A stretch of DNA of 64,000 bases from Rikenellaceae bacterium (GCA_902363575.1 CABJAJ010000003.1:248001-312000); one strand, 5' to 3'; counted from the first letter of the stretch, positions 44,061 to 53,292 are shown. Notes: generated by a model from the sequence alone, not told the origin. Translations and numbers: made by a program.

Positions 44061-44674
44061 TGATTATGGACTTACACCAGTATTACAAAGAGAACAAAGA
44101 CGAAATCAATTCGTCCATCATGGAAATCGCTTCCGAACTGGCCTCAGCAGGACTGGTCGAGAAACACGGAAAACCGTTCGATGAATTCGTCGAGCCGGAA
44201 GATCCCGACGATCCCGACAGCGGCACCTGCTACAAGGAGGAGTATCAGGCCGAATTCGATGAACTCTACGACAAGGAGTACGAACGGGTGGCCTCGCTGA
44301 TGAAATTCGATATCGGAGAGGAAGACGGCATTCGGAAAGAAAGCGGCTTAGACGGTCCGATTGATTCGCTCGTATCCCGTGCGAATGCCTGGCAGAAGGA
44401 GGCTCGGATCCGGATCGTCGAAACGCTACGCCGACACGGTGGGCGCGTAACCTACACGCCGGAGGACGAGGACGGGGAATATCCGGTAGCTTCATCGCTT
44501 TACGGAAAACATGACTTTCCCCGAATTGATATTACGGACGTCTATCTCGATGGCGACGCACCGTATATCATGGCAGACGGCATCGACACGGAAGACGGGG
44601 ACAAAAGAACAGGCTTCCAGATCTACGATGAGCAGCTCTACGACATCGCGCTGTTCCTCAGGTGGGTATTGTAG
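44060..44674 (+). CDS. Acidic hypothetical protein
   Basis: 204 residues (or 202 from the ATG at 44066), very acidic (FVEPEDPDDPDSGTCYKEEY). No family recognised. Convergent with the urea transporter gene 18 nt away. Confidence 0.6.
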   Translation: MIMDLHQYYKENKDEINSSIMEIASELASAGLVEKHGKPFDEFVEPEDPDDPDSGTCYKEEYQAEFDELYDKEYERVASLMKFDIGEEDGIRKESGLDGPIDSLVSRANAWQKEARIRIVETLRRHGGRVTYTPEDEDGEYPVASSLYGKHDFPRIDITDVYLDGDAPYIMADGIDTEDGDKRTGFQIYDEQLYDIALFLRWVL

Positions 44675-44692
44675 CCATGCGGCAAAACCGGC

Positions 44693-45553
44693 CTATATAA
44701 CCTTGTGGAGCGGCCCTTCTTTCAGCCGAATACCCTTCAGCGCAAGGACGATCCACACGGAAAGTACGAACGGAGCTGTCAGCGTGACCGCGCCGACAGC
44801 CATCCCGAACCACTGCAAGGCTACAGACAACACAACGGCCACCGTCGCCCATAGGAAATCCTTCCCTCCGGCGCCGGCCAGCGCGATGGCGCACAATACG
44901 CCGTTGTAGCCATATAAGCCTGCGTTGAACGCGGCATAATCATTCAACAGGAGGATAGTTCCCATCGGAAGCAATGCACCCCAAAGGGCGTAGAGCAGTC
45001 CCCGGCGGTCGTTCACGGCGATACCGGCCAGAAACAGGAAGCCGGTCACTACGGACGCACCTTGGAACATCACCTGTCCTACGTTGAATGAGAATGCCTG
45101 CAACCACTGCGGGGTTGTTGCGGGGATCGCTTCTGCACCCGTCAGCCTCAATGACGGGAACATCTGGGCGGTTCCCAGCAGCAGCCATGTGGCCACGATG
45201 AACGGCGCGGTATAGCCCGGTTTGCGAATAAGCTGAAAAAGATGCGCGAGCCATGTCGAGATCATCGAACCTGCGACCAGAAGTAGCATACTGGACCATC
45301 CGAAGCTGAAAAACACACCGGCAGCGATGCCGACCAGCGTGCCGTTGAAGCCGTAGAGGCCGTCACGAATGTCTTGCTGAGAATAACGGCACAACAAGGC
45401 CGTTGCGTTTCCGACGATATTTCCGGCAAGGGCCAGCAGGGCCGCACGCCAGTCTCCGACGGCGATGCCTGCGAGCATCAGTAAGCCCGACAGGGCGTTG
45501 TTCTGGAACATGACTTGTCCCACACCGCGAAATATGATTTTCACTACCTGCAT
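44693..45553 (-). CDS. Urea transporter
   Basis: 286-residue membrane protein of the UT family. It has the internal duplication of this family: GVGQVMFQNNALSGLLMLAGIAVGD (near 10-34) and NVGQVMFQGASVVTGFLFLAGIAVND (near 157-182), each followed by a YGFNGTLVG or YGYNGVLCA selectivity region. It would let urea move across the inner membrane. It is GC-richer than its neighbours, has its own promoter and runs against the flanking genes, so it is an insertion of metabolic cargo. Confidence 0.88.
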   Translation of the reverse strand: MQVVKIIFRGVGQVMFQNNALSGLLMLAGIAVGDWRAALLALAGNIVGNATALLCRYSQQDIRDGLYGFNGTLVGIAAGVFFSFGWSSMLLLVAGSMISTWLAHLFQLIRKPGYTAPFIVATWLLLGTAQMFPSLRLTGAEAIPATTPQWLQAFSFNVGQVMFQGASVVTGFLFLAGIAVNDRRGLLYALWGALLPMGTILLLNDYAAFNAGLYGYNGVLCAIALAGAGGKDFLWATVAVVLSVALQWFGMAVGAVTLTAPFVLSVWIVLALKGIRLKEGPLHKVI

Positions 45554-45573
45554 AAAAAAACGATTTGAGGATG

Positions 45574-45581
45574 CAAAAATA
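45574..45581 (-). promoter_or_regulatory. -7 box of the urea transporter gene
   Basis: Minus strand TATTTTTG fits TAnnTTTG, 21 nt before the start of the urea transporter gene. Confidence 0.6.
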
Positions 45582-45610
45582 TAAAATTTAACTCACACTA
45601 AGAGATTTAT

Positions 45611-45787
45611 ATGGCAACAATAGCGATCTATGTAACGGTTCGTCTCGACATTGAAAATCCCAAGGCGGACGCCATCTCCGACGAAGAGGTGCAGAATCTC
45701 ATTAACGAAGTGGATTACGGGTTTATCGCGCCGGAAGGCAGCGGCATCACGATTACCGACACCGAAATCTGCGGACTGAACGACTAA
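45611..45787 (+). CDS. Small hypothetical protein
   Basis: 58 residues beginning MATIAIYVTVRLDIENPKAD, ferredoxin-like beta/alpha pattern. No family recognised. It lies 14 nt before the next gene. Confidence 0.6.
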   Translation: MATIAIYVTVRLDIENPKADAISDEEVQNLINEVDYGFIAPEGSGITITDTEICGLND

Positions 45788-45801
45788 AATGCTTTCAGAA
45801 A

Positions 45802-46338
45802 ATGGATAAAACAGCTATCATTCAACAATTACGCGAGTGGAACGATGCCGTTCTCTCTGCACAGGCCCGGCCGTTTCTCGAACCGTTCGGCCTGACCATG
45901 CGTTTCGATGCCGACGCCTTCGACGAAGACGAGCGGCGGGATTCCGATTGCATCGCCTTGTACAAGGGCGGAAGTGTCTTCGAAAAAGAGATCATTTACT
46001 GGATCGACTACGAAACCATAGCCGAGTATTTCATCCGTGAAGACGACTGCTCGCAGAATGCCTATAAGGAACAAATGCACATCAACATTTTCCATGTGAT
46101 CGGCTCGGCCCTCGTGGAGATGTTCTCTGACTGGTACGGCCAGGGCGACGAGACGTTCGACGCCTCGGCAGATAACCTGCCGGAAGGGCCGTTGCGCTCG
46201 CTCCTGCGGGGAGGCAGCGATCCGAAGCTGTTGTCGGCACTGAGCGAGGAGTTCGCAACCTGCCATCAGGAGGACCATGGGCAGGAAAGCCCACTGTATC
46301 GATTCTGCCTGCAATACCAGAAACAGTGTTTAATGTAA
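45802..46338 (+). CDS. Hypothetical protein
   Basis: 178 residues, acidic (ADAFDEDERRDSDCIALY). No family recognised. Co-directional with the 58-residue frame and the ADP-ribosyltransferase-type gene. Confidence 0.6.
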   Translation: MDKTAIIQQLREWNDAVLSAQARPFLEPFGLTMRFDADAFDEDERRDSDCIALYKGGSVFEKEIIYWIDYETIAEYFIREDDCSQNAYKEQMHINIFHVIGSALVEMFSDWYGQGDETFDASADNLPEGPLRSLLRGGSDPKLLSALSEEFATCHQEDHGQESPLYRFCLQYQKQCLM

Positions 46339-46349
46339 AAAACTTTACC

Positions 46350-47588
46350 ATGATAAAAATCACGCTTTCAGAATACAATGCACTGCCGAAAGACTGCCGC
46401 GGGGTCTGGAGTATCGAGCGCGACGACCTGCCGAACTGGGCCGAGATCCGCGACCAGCACATGGGAAAACGCACCATGCTCCACAACGACAACGGCACCA
46501 CGGTGCTGCTCGTCGAGGGGCTGAGCTTCGAGATTGTCGAAGAAGATTTCTACACTCGTGAATTTCGCTGCGGCAACAGCTATATCAGTCGTCAGGAGCT
46601 GGAAGGGTTTTCCTGTCCGTTCTGCACGAAGGATACGACCGACGCCCAAATGCAACATATCGTCGATGAGGCCGATGCCGCGACACGGGCATCGTGGCGC
46701 ATTCCTGTCGGCCAGCCGATAGACTTTCAGAATGACGATCAGGACGATACATGGTGGAGTGAACTTGAAAAGGCTGCTGTGGGCCAAGGTATTCCGTACT
46801 ATGAGGATATTATCGAACCGGTTTATCACGGCACGCCCGATTCCAGCGTGCGATTCTCCACGGCCGGCGACCGTGTCATTTACTTTACCGATAGCCGTAT
46901 TGTGGCCGAGGAGTTCGCCCGGGCCGAGGGTCGTGGAGGATTGCATCCGGGCGAAAAGCCCACGCTGATCCGGGCCCGTATCACCCTGCGGACCCCCTAT
47001 GTCGTACGGTCCGAAGAGGAGTGGATGAAGAAGGCCGACAATATGGTGATTGACAAGCAGAAGTGGATCGACCAAGGGTACGACGGCCTGTGTTACCGCA
47101 ACGAGGCGGGAGTCGCATACTACGCCGTATTCCATTCAAGTGATTGCGAAATCCTCGATCGGGAGATATCTCCGGATACCGGTCCGGAGAAACTTTCCAT
47201 CACGGAGCTGGCCAGCAGGATCTATAACCTGCCGTCCGGCAAAATACTCCACTTCAAACGGCATGCGAACCGCCAACTCGACGTCGCACTTGTACGACGG
47301 CTTTTGGACGAAGAACGTCTGATGAAAAACGGAGAGTCGGACGGCTTTCGCTTGCAACTTGATTTCGGATGGTATGTAGAACTTCGCAAGGAAGACAGGC
47401 CGAGAGTCGCCCCGTTCAGATATGTCGTAGAAGCCTACTGTCTGGATAACATACAGTGCTTTTTACGACGATACGTCAGCATGGAAAAGGCCCTGCTGCA
47501 TTGTCTGAACGGGTTCAATGAGAACGCAACCATACCGAATCGCTACGAATCCATCCAAGATTACTTGTCTAAACACCCAGAACAATGA
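46350..47588 (+). CDS. ADP-ribosyltransferase-type (ART-PolyVal-like) protein
   Basis: 412 residues from MIKITLSEYNALPKDCRG at 46350. The segment with VYHGT (158-162) and, about 20 residues on, FTDSRIVAEEFARAEG fits the ART domain of polyvalent proteins (H of the YHGT loop, then F-T-D-x-x-x-V-A-x-x-F). Such domains are found in large mobile-element proteins delivered with DNA and modify host targets with ADP-ribose (family knowledge). The N-terminal part carries a CPFC knuckle; the C-terminal 130 are of unknown fold. It overlaps the next gene by 4 nt. Confidence 0.65.
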   Translation: MIKITLSEYNALPKDCRGVWSIERDDLPNWAEIRDQHMGKRTMLHNDNGTTVLLVEGLSFEIVEEDFYTREFRCGNSYISRQELEGFSCPFCTKDTTDAQMQHIVDEADAATRASWRIPVGQPIDFQNDDQDDTWWSELEKAAVGQGIPYYEDIIEPVYHGTPDSSVRFSTAGDRVIYFTDSRIVAEEFARAEGRGGLHPGEKPTLIRARITLRTPYVVRSEEEWMKKADNMVIDKQKWIDQGYDGLCYRNEAGVAYYAVFHSSDCEILDREISPDTGPEKLSITELASRIYNLPSGKILHFKRHANRQLDVALVRRLLDEERLMKNGESDGFRLQLDFGWYVELRKEDRPRVAPFRYVVEAYCLDNIQCFLRRYVSMEKALLHCLNGFNENATIPNRYESIQDYLSKHPEQ

Positions 47589-48037
47589 TAAAAGCAACAA
47601 TCATCTTCGGTGGCGATGCCATCAAATACTATAACGAAACCGGCCAACTTCCGTCCACTGAATGGTTGATGGACAACGGCGGTGTAGTTCAGGACATTGA
47701 ATTCCCTACAAAAGCGGAATACAACGCCTACGTGCAAGGCGTATCGGATGCCCATTTGTGGGGCGATTATCACATCCTTCCGAAAACTGCCGAAACACCC
47801 CAAACGGAAAGTACGATTTGGATGCGATTGGGCATAACCGTACATGGGACCAAAGACGACATCGAGAAAATCATTCAGGGAGACCACACGGCCTTGAATC
47901 GGCTTCTCAAAAAGCACAGCTTCGACATTGATGGCGAAACATACATCCCGTCATCTGTGATTGAAGAATACAACAAAGAAAATCAAACCGACTTCAAGGA
48001 AGAGGATGTTGATTTTCCAGCTACTTACATATCATAA
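47585..48037 (+). CDS. Hypothetical protein
   Basis: 150 residues beginning MIKATIIFGGDAIKYYNETG. The middle FPTKAEYNAYVQGVSDAHLWGDYHIL is reminiscent of small proteins of Bacteroides mobile DNA, but no family is recognised. Translationally coupled to the previous gene (4-nt overlap). Confidence 0.6.
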   Translation: MIKATIIFGGDAIKYYNETGQLPSTEWLMDNGGVVQDIEFPTKAEYNAYVQGVSDAHLWGDYHILPKTAETPQTESTIWMRLGITVHGTKDDIEKIIQGDHTALNRLLKKHSFDIDGETYIPSSVIEEYNKENQTDFKEEDVDFPATYIS

Positions 48038-48056
48038 TAACTTTTCAAATCGATTT

Positions 48057-48860
48057 ATGACACCACAAGAACAAGAACGGAAATTATCGCAAAACATCAT
48101 AGATTCTCTCTGCCACATAACCGACCGTCCCGACGGATGGTTGCCTCACATCGTATTCGTGGAAGAAGAAGGAGAAGACGGCTATCCCTGCTATGTCAGG
48201 TACAACCTGATCGACTATCACGCGGACGGTACTTGTACGCTCCAGCGCCCGAATACGGATGTCCGGGAAACAGACCGCGAGCTTTGGGAAATCAACATAG
48301 ATTGGCTTATAACCGTCTGGAACCGGTACAAGGAACTTTGTGCGGAACAAAACCTACCTTCTAAAGAGTACGCTCTTCCTCCTTTCCGAAACGGCGATTT
48401 CGTTCGCCTGACTGATGACGTTATCGCGGAGGTGCGCAGAATGTTCGGGGATGCTCCGGCTGACTATCGTCGAAATATGCTGCTTCAGGTAAAATACGTG
48501 CGGCAAGACCATACGGACACTTCATGGCACATCGGTGTACAGGATATTCACGAAGACGATGTGCAGGAGTTTACAGATAATCTTCTCCGTTCCGCAACGA
48601 CGGATGACCTACTTTCCCTCTCCGGTAAAGAGCAGTTTTATGCTTTCATCTGGAATTGTTGCCATCTGGATCGCAACATTTCCGATGCACAACTGCTCGA
48701 AGCATGGCGAAACGGACCTTCTCGCAGCACTACAGACGAAGACGACGAAACCGAATACGAAGTCGAACGCCTGACGCTCGACGAATTGGCCGAGCGCATC
48801 AACGATGAGTGCTTCAACGATAGCGAAGACTATGTCCGATTCATACAAATGAGCGATTAA
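48057..48860 (+). CDS. Hypothetical protein
   Basis: 267 residues from MTPQEQERKLSQNIIDSLCH at 48057, acidic throughout and Trp/Asp-rich. No family recognised. The frame opens at 47961 inside the previous gene; that start is rejected. Confidence 0.6.
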   Translation: MTPQEQERKLSQNIIDSLCHITDRPDGWLPHIVFVEEEGEDGYPCYVRYNLIDYHADGTCTLQRPNTDVRETDRELWEINIDWLITVWNRYKELCAEQNLPSKEYALPPFRNGDFVRLTDDVIAEVRRMFGDAPADYRRNMLLQVKYVRQDHTDTSWHIGVQDIHEDDVQEFTDNLLRSATTDDLLSLSGKEQFYAFIWNCCHLDRNISDAQLLEAWRNGPSRSTTDEDDETEYEVERLTLDELAERINDECFNDSEDYVRFIQMSD

Positions 48861-48873
48861 CACAGAAAATACC

Positions 48874-49428
48874 ATGTTCATATCGAAATCATTAGCGAAG
48901 AAATTCCGCCATTCCGCCTCGGTATTGTTGCACGACAGAACAGACGAAACCGGCATGCCGGAAATCGTGGTACGACAAGTGAAATCCGTTTGGGGCAAAT
49001 TCGAGCCGACCGGTCGTAATGGCGGTGTTTGTATTCCTGCATTATCGGACGGCATCATCCAAATCCCTTATGCAGATATTTTAGGCTACCATACCGGAAA
49101 AGAAGCCTGTATTCAACCTTTGATACTCAAAGATCACCTCTGGCGGTCGAAAATGCCGTATCATGACTGGCCGGACTTTCTCCGGAACGCGGCAGAGCTC
49201 CTACTTGCCTCCCGAACAGATGCCGGTACCCGTATCACAACCTCAAAACTCACAACCACGAACTATTGGTTCAGCGACAAATGGTACGGACATCGGCTCT
49301 CCTTCGTCCGCTTGCGGGATGCAAAGAAAGCCGCACGAGAGCAAGTCGGAGTAAGCGTAACCATCTTCTCCTGCAAAACCGGAGACATCGTATGTTCCGT
49401 CCCGGCATCGGGTTATTGCCCGCCCTAA
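48874..49428 (+). CDS. Hypothetical protein
   Basis: 184 residues, basic N-terminus (MFISKSLAKKFRHSASVLL), no family recognised. 13 nt after the previous gene. Confidence 0.6.
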   Translation: MFISKSLAKKFRHSASVLLHDRTDETGMPEIVVRQVKSVWGKFEPTGRNGGVCIPALSDGIIQIPYADILGYHTGKEACIQPLILKDHLWRSKMPYHDWPDFLRNAAELLLASRTDAGTRITTSKLTTTNYWFSDKWYGHRLSFVRLRDAKKAAREQVGVSVTIFSCKTGDIVCSVPASGYCPP

Positions 49429-49465
49429 TATCACAATACCGTTCACTCAATACCAAATATACGAA

Positions 49466-50446
49466 ATGGCACAATTCAACATTCAGGATTACGACCGATA
49501 CATCGTAAGTTTCAGTGGCGGCAAAGATTCTACCGCCACTTTTCTGTACCTGCTTGACCACGGCATTCCCCGTGAAAAAATCGAGCTGTGGCATCAGGAC
49601 ATCGACGGACGGGAACGTAACTTTTTCGACTGGGAAGTGACGCCCGACTATTGCCGGCGGTTCGCCCATGCCTTCGGGGTTAAGATATACTTTCAGTGGA
49701 AAGAAGGCGGTTTCTATCGGGAAATGATGCGGGAAAACAGACTGACTGCCCCCAACTGCTACGAATTGCCGGACGGCACTATCGGACGTTCCGGAGGCAC
49801 TCGCGGCAAACCGAATACTCGGTTACGATTCCCGCAAGCTGCCGCAGACCTTCGCACCAGATGGTGTTCCAGCTACTTGAAAATCGATGTCTGTTCCGCC
49901 GCCATTGTCAATCAGTCCCGCTTCAATAACACCCGAATACTTATTCTGTCGGGAGAGCGGGGTGAAGAAAGTCCCCAACGGGCAAAATATGCCATCTGGG
50001 AACCTGACAGGGCGGACTGCCGGACCGGGAAACATCACCGCCACGTTGACCGTCATCGCCCCATCCGTGACTGGACGGAAGCACAGGTCTGGGAAATCAT
50101 CAAACGTTACCGGATACGGGTGCATCCATGTTATTACATGGGATGGAGCCGCTGTTCCTGCCTATTCTGCATCTTCGGCAACAAGAACCAATTCGCCAGT
50201 GCTTCCGCAATCAGCCCGGAACGCATTCAGGAAATCGCCCAGTTGGAACAACAATTCGGATGTACCATCAAACGGAAATGCGACATCATGTCCTTCATCC
50301 GAACCGGCACTCCGTATCATCACATTACCGAAGCATGGAAAACAATAGCCACATGTAGGCTCTATATACTGCCCGTCATTCTTCCGGATGACGAACAATG
50401 GGAACTTCCGGCCGGTGCCTTCGGGGAACAATGCGGTCCGGTTTGA
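49466..50446 (+). CDS. PAPS-reductase-type ATP-pyrophosphatase family protein
   Basis: 326 residues. The PP-loop FSGGKDSTATF (16-26), then LWHQDIDG and later LILSGERGEESPQRAKYA and a C-x-C-x2-C triad (RCSCLFC) match phosphoadenosine-phosphosulfate reductase-like proteins, including those found in phage and in DndC-type modification systems. It probably adenylates a substrate. No dnd genes are nearby, so DNA phosphorothioation cannot be claimed. Confidence 0.75.
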   Translation: MAQFNIQDYDRYIVSFSGGKDSTATFLYLLDHGIPREKIELWHQDIDGRERNFFDWEVTPDYCRRFAHAFGVKIYFQWKEGGFYREMMRENRLTAPNCYELPDGTIGRSGGTRGKPNTRLRFPQAAADLRTRWCSSYLKIDVCSAAIVNQSRFNNTRILILSGERGEESPQRAKYAIWEPDRADCRTGKHHRHVDRHRPIRDWTEAQVWEIIKRYRIRVHPCYYMGWSRCSCLFCIFGNKNQFASASAISPERIQEIAQLEQQFGCTIKRKCDIMSFIRTGTPYHHITEAWKTIATCRLYILPVILPDDEQWELPAGAFGEQCGPV

Positions 50447-50471
50447 CAAATACCAATAATCCAAATCAATC

Positions 50472-50702
50472 ATGAACAAAGACAGACGAAAACAACTCGA
50501 AGATGTGAAAGATTCCCTTGACGAAATCATTGCATCACTGAACGACATCAAGGACGACGAACAGGATGCCTACGACAATATGCCCGAAAGCCTCCAATCA
50601 TCGGACAACGGCTCCCGCATGACCGACGCCATCGATGCCATCGACGAAGCTATCTCTTCCATTGAGGATGCTCAACAGCACATCGACGAAGCTGCCGCGT
50701 AA
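50472..50702 (+). CDS. Small acidic coiled-coil protein
   Basis: 76 residues beginning MNKDRRKQLEDVKDSLDEII; heptad pattern, strongly acidic. No family recognised. Confidence 0.6.
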   Translation: MNKDRRKQLEDVKDSLDEIIASLNDIKDDEQDAYDNMPESLQSSDNGSRMTDAIDAIDEAISSIEDAQQHIDEAAA

Positions 50703-50780
50703 AAATAACAGGGCGGCTTGCACCGGTTCCCTCGTCCGAACCATTATTCTTTATTTACACGAACCATTAAAAGCAACGTT

Positions 50781-51215
50781 ATGACAATAGAAGAACTGTT
50801 AAGCAGCTACTTTCAACGCGATGCGAAAGTCTCCGAGCAGCTCGACACAATCGAACGTGCCGAGGCGGATATGCAACCCGTACCGAGATTGCCTATTTCA
50901 GTACCGAATTATGCGGATGAAGTCATCCGACCTATCCTGAAAATGGTGGCCGAGGCACTTCCCGAATACGCAATCACGGTACCGTCCTCCAAACAGTGTA
51001 AACTGGTCAACGGACTGTTCCAGATACGGACGGACAAAGCCTGCCTCGGCGGCCTCTCGTATCCAACCAAGGACGATCACAAGCTCTATTTCGCCCCGCT
51101 ATTTCATCGCAAGGCCGGCGAAAGACAGGAAGTGAATACCTTGGAGCAATTAGTGAAAATGCTCCGTGCAGAACTCAACAAACGGGGATTGCTGATCCTT
51201 CCGAAACACCTTTAA
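50781..51215 (+). CDS. Hypothetical protein
   Basis: 144 residues from MTIEELLSSYFQRDAKVSEQ at 50781; the earlier start at 50718 is rejected as its leader looks non-coding. No family recognised. Confidence 0.6.
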   Translation: MTIEELLSSYFQRDAKVSEQLDTIERAEADMQPVPRLPISVPNYADEVIRPILKMVAEALPEYAITVPSSKQCKLVNGLFQIRTDKACLGGLSYPTKDDHKLYFAPLFHRKAGERQEVNTLEQLVKMLRAELNKRGLLILPKHL

Positions 51216-51227
51216 TCCAATTGCACC

Positions 51228-51890
51228 ATGACAGAAGAAGAGTTAAAACGACAGACCGAACGGGAAATCCGGTGGCGGATAGGCTTCCGGCTCCTTCCGT
51301 GGATGCTCCTGATACTTATCATCTGTATCGGACTGCTGAAAGATTGCATCCACCTACGAGACCCGATAGACGACAGCATCAACCGCACAAGGGAAGTCGT
51401 CAGGCATCTCGAAGTATGCGACACCACCCGAAACGGATTCCGGGTAGTGTACGTCACCAATGATGCAGTCACGATGGAGCGTCTGAACGAAATCCGACTT
51501 CGACAGCCGTTGAATCAGGCATTCTGTAAACTGAAAGACAGTGCGGCATCCTATTTCGGAGGAAGTCTGCTTCAAACCGATATCTACGACTTTGCAGCAT
51601 ACGCCCGACGGTTCGATGTGGACGATGACGTGCGGATGCAGAACATCTTCATTTTCGGCACCGAAAAGCAGAAGTTATACATCGGGAAGAACCCTCGGAT
51701 AGAAAATTCTGCCACATGGATCAATCCGGCCACCGAGCAAGGAGTGCAGTACATCAATGCTGACGATATTTATTTCCGTATAGGGAAAGGTGAAAGAGTC
51801 TATCGGTACTGGAAATGTCACGGTAACCACTCAACATCCACTACTGACGAACGTTTCAGCCATTTTTCCGAGGATGAAAGACTATGGTAA
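51228..51890 (+). CDS. Single-pass membrane protein of unknown function
   Basis: 220 residues with one transmembrane helix near 17-38 (FRLLPWMLLILIICIGLL), a basic cytoplasmic N-terminus and a long, probably external, domain. No family recognised. Last gene of the unit before a new promoter. Confidence 0.6.
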   Translation: MTEEELKRQTEREIRWRIGFRLLPWMLLILIICIGLLKDCIHLRDPIDDSINRTREVVRHLEVCDTTRNGFRVVYVTNDAVTMERLNEIRLRQPLNQAFCKLKDSAASYFGGSLLQTDIYDFAAYARRFDVDDDVRMQNIFIFGTEKQKLYIGKNPRIENSATWINPATEQGVQYINADDIYFRIGKGERVYRYWKCHGNHSTSTTDERFSHFSEDERLW

Positions 51891-51950
51891 CTGTCTCTAT
51901 TTCTCTCTGTAAATAGCTGGTTTGCTTGCATAAAAATACTCGCAAATTTA

Positions 51951-51982
51951 TTTGTTTACTCCAAAATGAAAATATAAATTTG
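51951..51982 (+). promoter_or_regulatory. Promoter of the RNase H gene pair
   Basis: A -33 box TTTG (51951-51954) and a -7 box TAAATTTG (51975-51982) with 20 nt between them fit the Bacteroidota promoter consensus, about 85 nt upstream of the start at 52066. Confidence 0.65.
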
Positions 51983-52065
51983 CGCTATGATTATTACTAA
52001 TAATGACTGATTTACATTTTGTTAATTGACCGTAAAACCAGATTGGAATAATATGAGAACGGAGT

Positions 52066-52584
52066 ATGATATCAGAGCGAACGCAATTAAAATTTGCGAC
52101 CTCGGAAAGAACCGGCGAGATCATCGGATTCGTGTCGCGCCATTCAAAAACCAAGCAACTGCGAGGAGTACGTGAGGATTCACCTTACAAGAAAAAGATT
52201 TGTGTATTGTCAGAAGACCTGAAAGGGAAAGTCCTGCCGAACGTATTGTATTCGGTCGAACTCAAGGCAATGCACTCACGCAACGGTTTTGTCGTAGTAG
52301 CGGCCACGCCGCTTCTTTTCAAGGCCACAATCGACACACTGGTGATTCCGGGTGAAACCTACCGGGTAACCGTCAACTTCGGAAACAAAACCGTTTACTT
52401 CGATCCGCTGAGAGGTAATTCATACTCCAGCAAGACAGTATCGGGAGTTGTCTCCCTGTTACAACGCCGTACCGACATTGAAAACTTGGAAGGCGTAATC
52501 AACAGCTTCAAATCCGCTGCCGCAAGACTTCTGCGGAGAATGGCCGACGACGGATTCTGTACACCGACCATTCCCGGTTTGTGA
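52066..52584 (+). CDS. Hypothetical protein next to RNase H
   Basis: 172 residues beginning MISERTQLKFATSERTGEII, beta-rich, basic. No family recognised. Its stop overlaps the RNase H start (GTGATG), so the pair is co-translated. Confidence 0.6.
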   Translation: MISERTQLKFATSERTGEIIGFVSRHSKTKQLRGVREDSPYKKKICVLSEDLKGKVLPNVLYSVELKAMHSRNGFVVVAATPLLFKATIDTLVIPGETYRVTVNFGNKTVYFDPLRGNSYSSKTVSGVVSLLQRRTDIENLEGVINSFKSAAARLLRRMADDGFCTPTIPGL

Positions 52585-52976
52585 TGCGTCCGGAATGTGG
52601 AATAGCCACTGATGGGGCACATTCTATGAAAAGAGGAGTTACCCGGTACAGAGCCGTTGATTTGGCCACCGGCGAACTCCTCTTTGAACAGAATATTGGA
52701 AACCAAACCATCAATATCGGTGAGTTTTTAGGCGTTGTCGAAGCCGCAAAATACATCATCGAACATCGTTTCAGTCCGGCAATCATTTACACCGATAGTC
52801 TCACTGCCTTGACGTGGTTTAACGAGAAACGAACGGCCTCACGTAAAAGAAACGCTGCCATCAAAAAAGCGGAAGTTTTTCTCAAAGCGATGGCCTCCGA
52901 AATCGACAAAATCGAAGTGCGTCACTGGAACAATTCTATGTGGGGCGAAACCCCTGCTGATTTCGGTGAAAAATAA
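52584..52976 (+). CDS. RNase HI-like protein
   Basis: 130 residues. D10 (IATDGAHS), E47 (INIGEFLGVVEAAKY), D71 (IIYTDSLTALTWF) and a late Asp (GETPADFG) reproduce the DEDD active site of RNase HI; it is close to the bacterial RNase HI length. It would cut RNA in RNA:DNA hybrids. It is notable that a reverse transcriptase lies in the same block about 16 kb upstream. Confidence 0.75.
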   Translation: MRPECGIATDGAHSMKRGVTRYRAVDLATGELLFEQNIGNQTINIGEFLGVVEAAKYIIEHRFSPAIIYTDSLTALTWFNEKRTASRKRNAAIKKAEVFLKAMASEIDKIEVRHWNNSMWGETPADFGEK

Positions 52977-52997
52977 CAATCCAACAATCTACGACCT

Positions 52998-53204
52998 ATG
53001 GCGAAACTCAAAAAAGACCTTCATAAATACGTCGAACTTCGGGAAGAAGACTATCTTCATTTAGTCGAGAATACAATGATAGTCGAAGCCATGAAGCTGG
53101 CCGGAGTAGAAAAACTTCCCCTATGGAAAGCCGTCCGCCGAATCTTGGACGACAGACGTATCGAGATACACGTCAAACCCGTCAATCGACGCTACGCCGA
53201 TTGA
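52998..53204 (+). CDS. Small hypothetical protein
   Basis: 68 residues, basic, beginning MAKLKKDLHKYVELREEDYL. No family recognised. Last gene of the long co-directional block; it is followed by a strong terminator. Confidence 0.6.
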   Translation: MAKLKKDLHKYVELREEDYLHLVENTMIVEAMKLAGVEKLPLWKAVRRILDDRRIEIHVKPVNRRYAD

Positions 53205-53252
53205 TCAAAAACAATAGGTTCATTTCTAAAATGGACATATCTACAAAACATC

Positions 53253-53292
53253 AAAAGCCCTCGAAAACAATGTTTTTTCGGGGGCTTTTTTG
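53253..53292 (+). terminator. Intrinsic terminator ending the accessory block
   Basis: AAAAGCCCTCGAAAA (53253-53267) pairs with TTTTCGGGGGCTTTT (53275-53289) with one T-G wobble, a short loop and a T-run. It ends the block of genes that begins near 51.9 kb. Confidence 0.85.
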
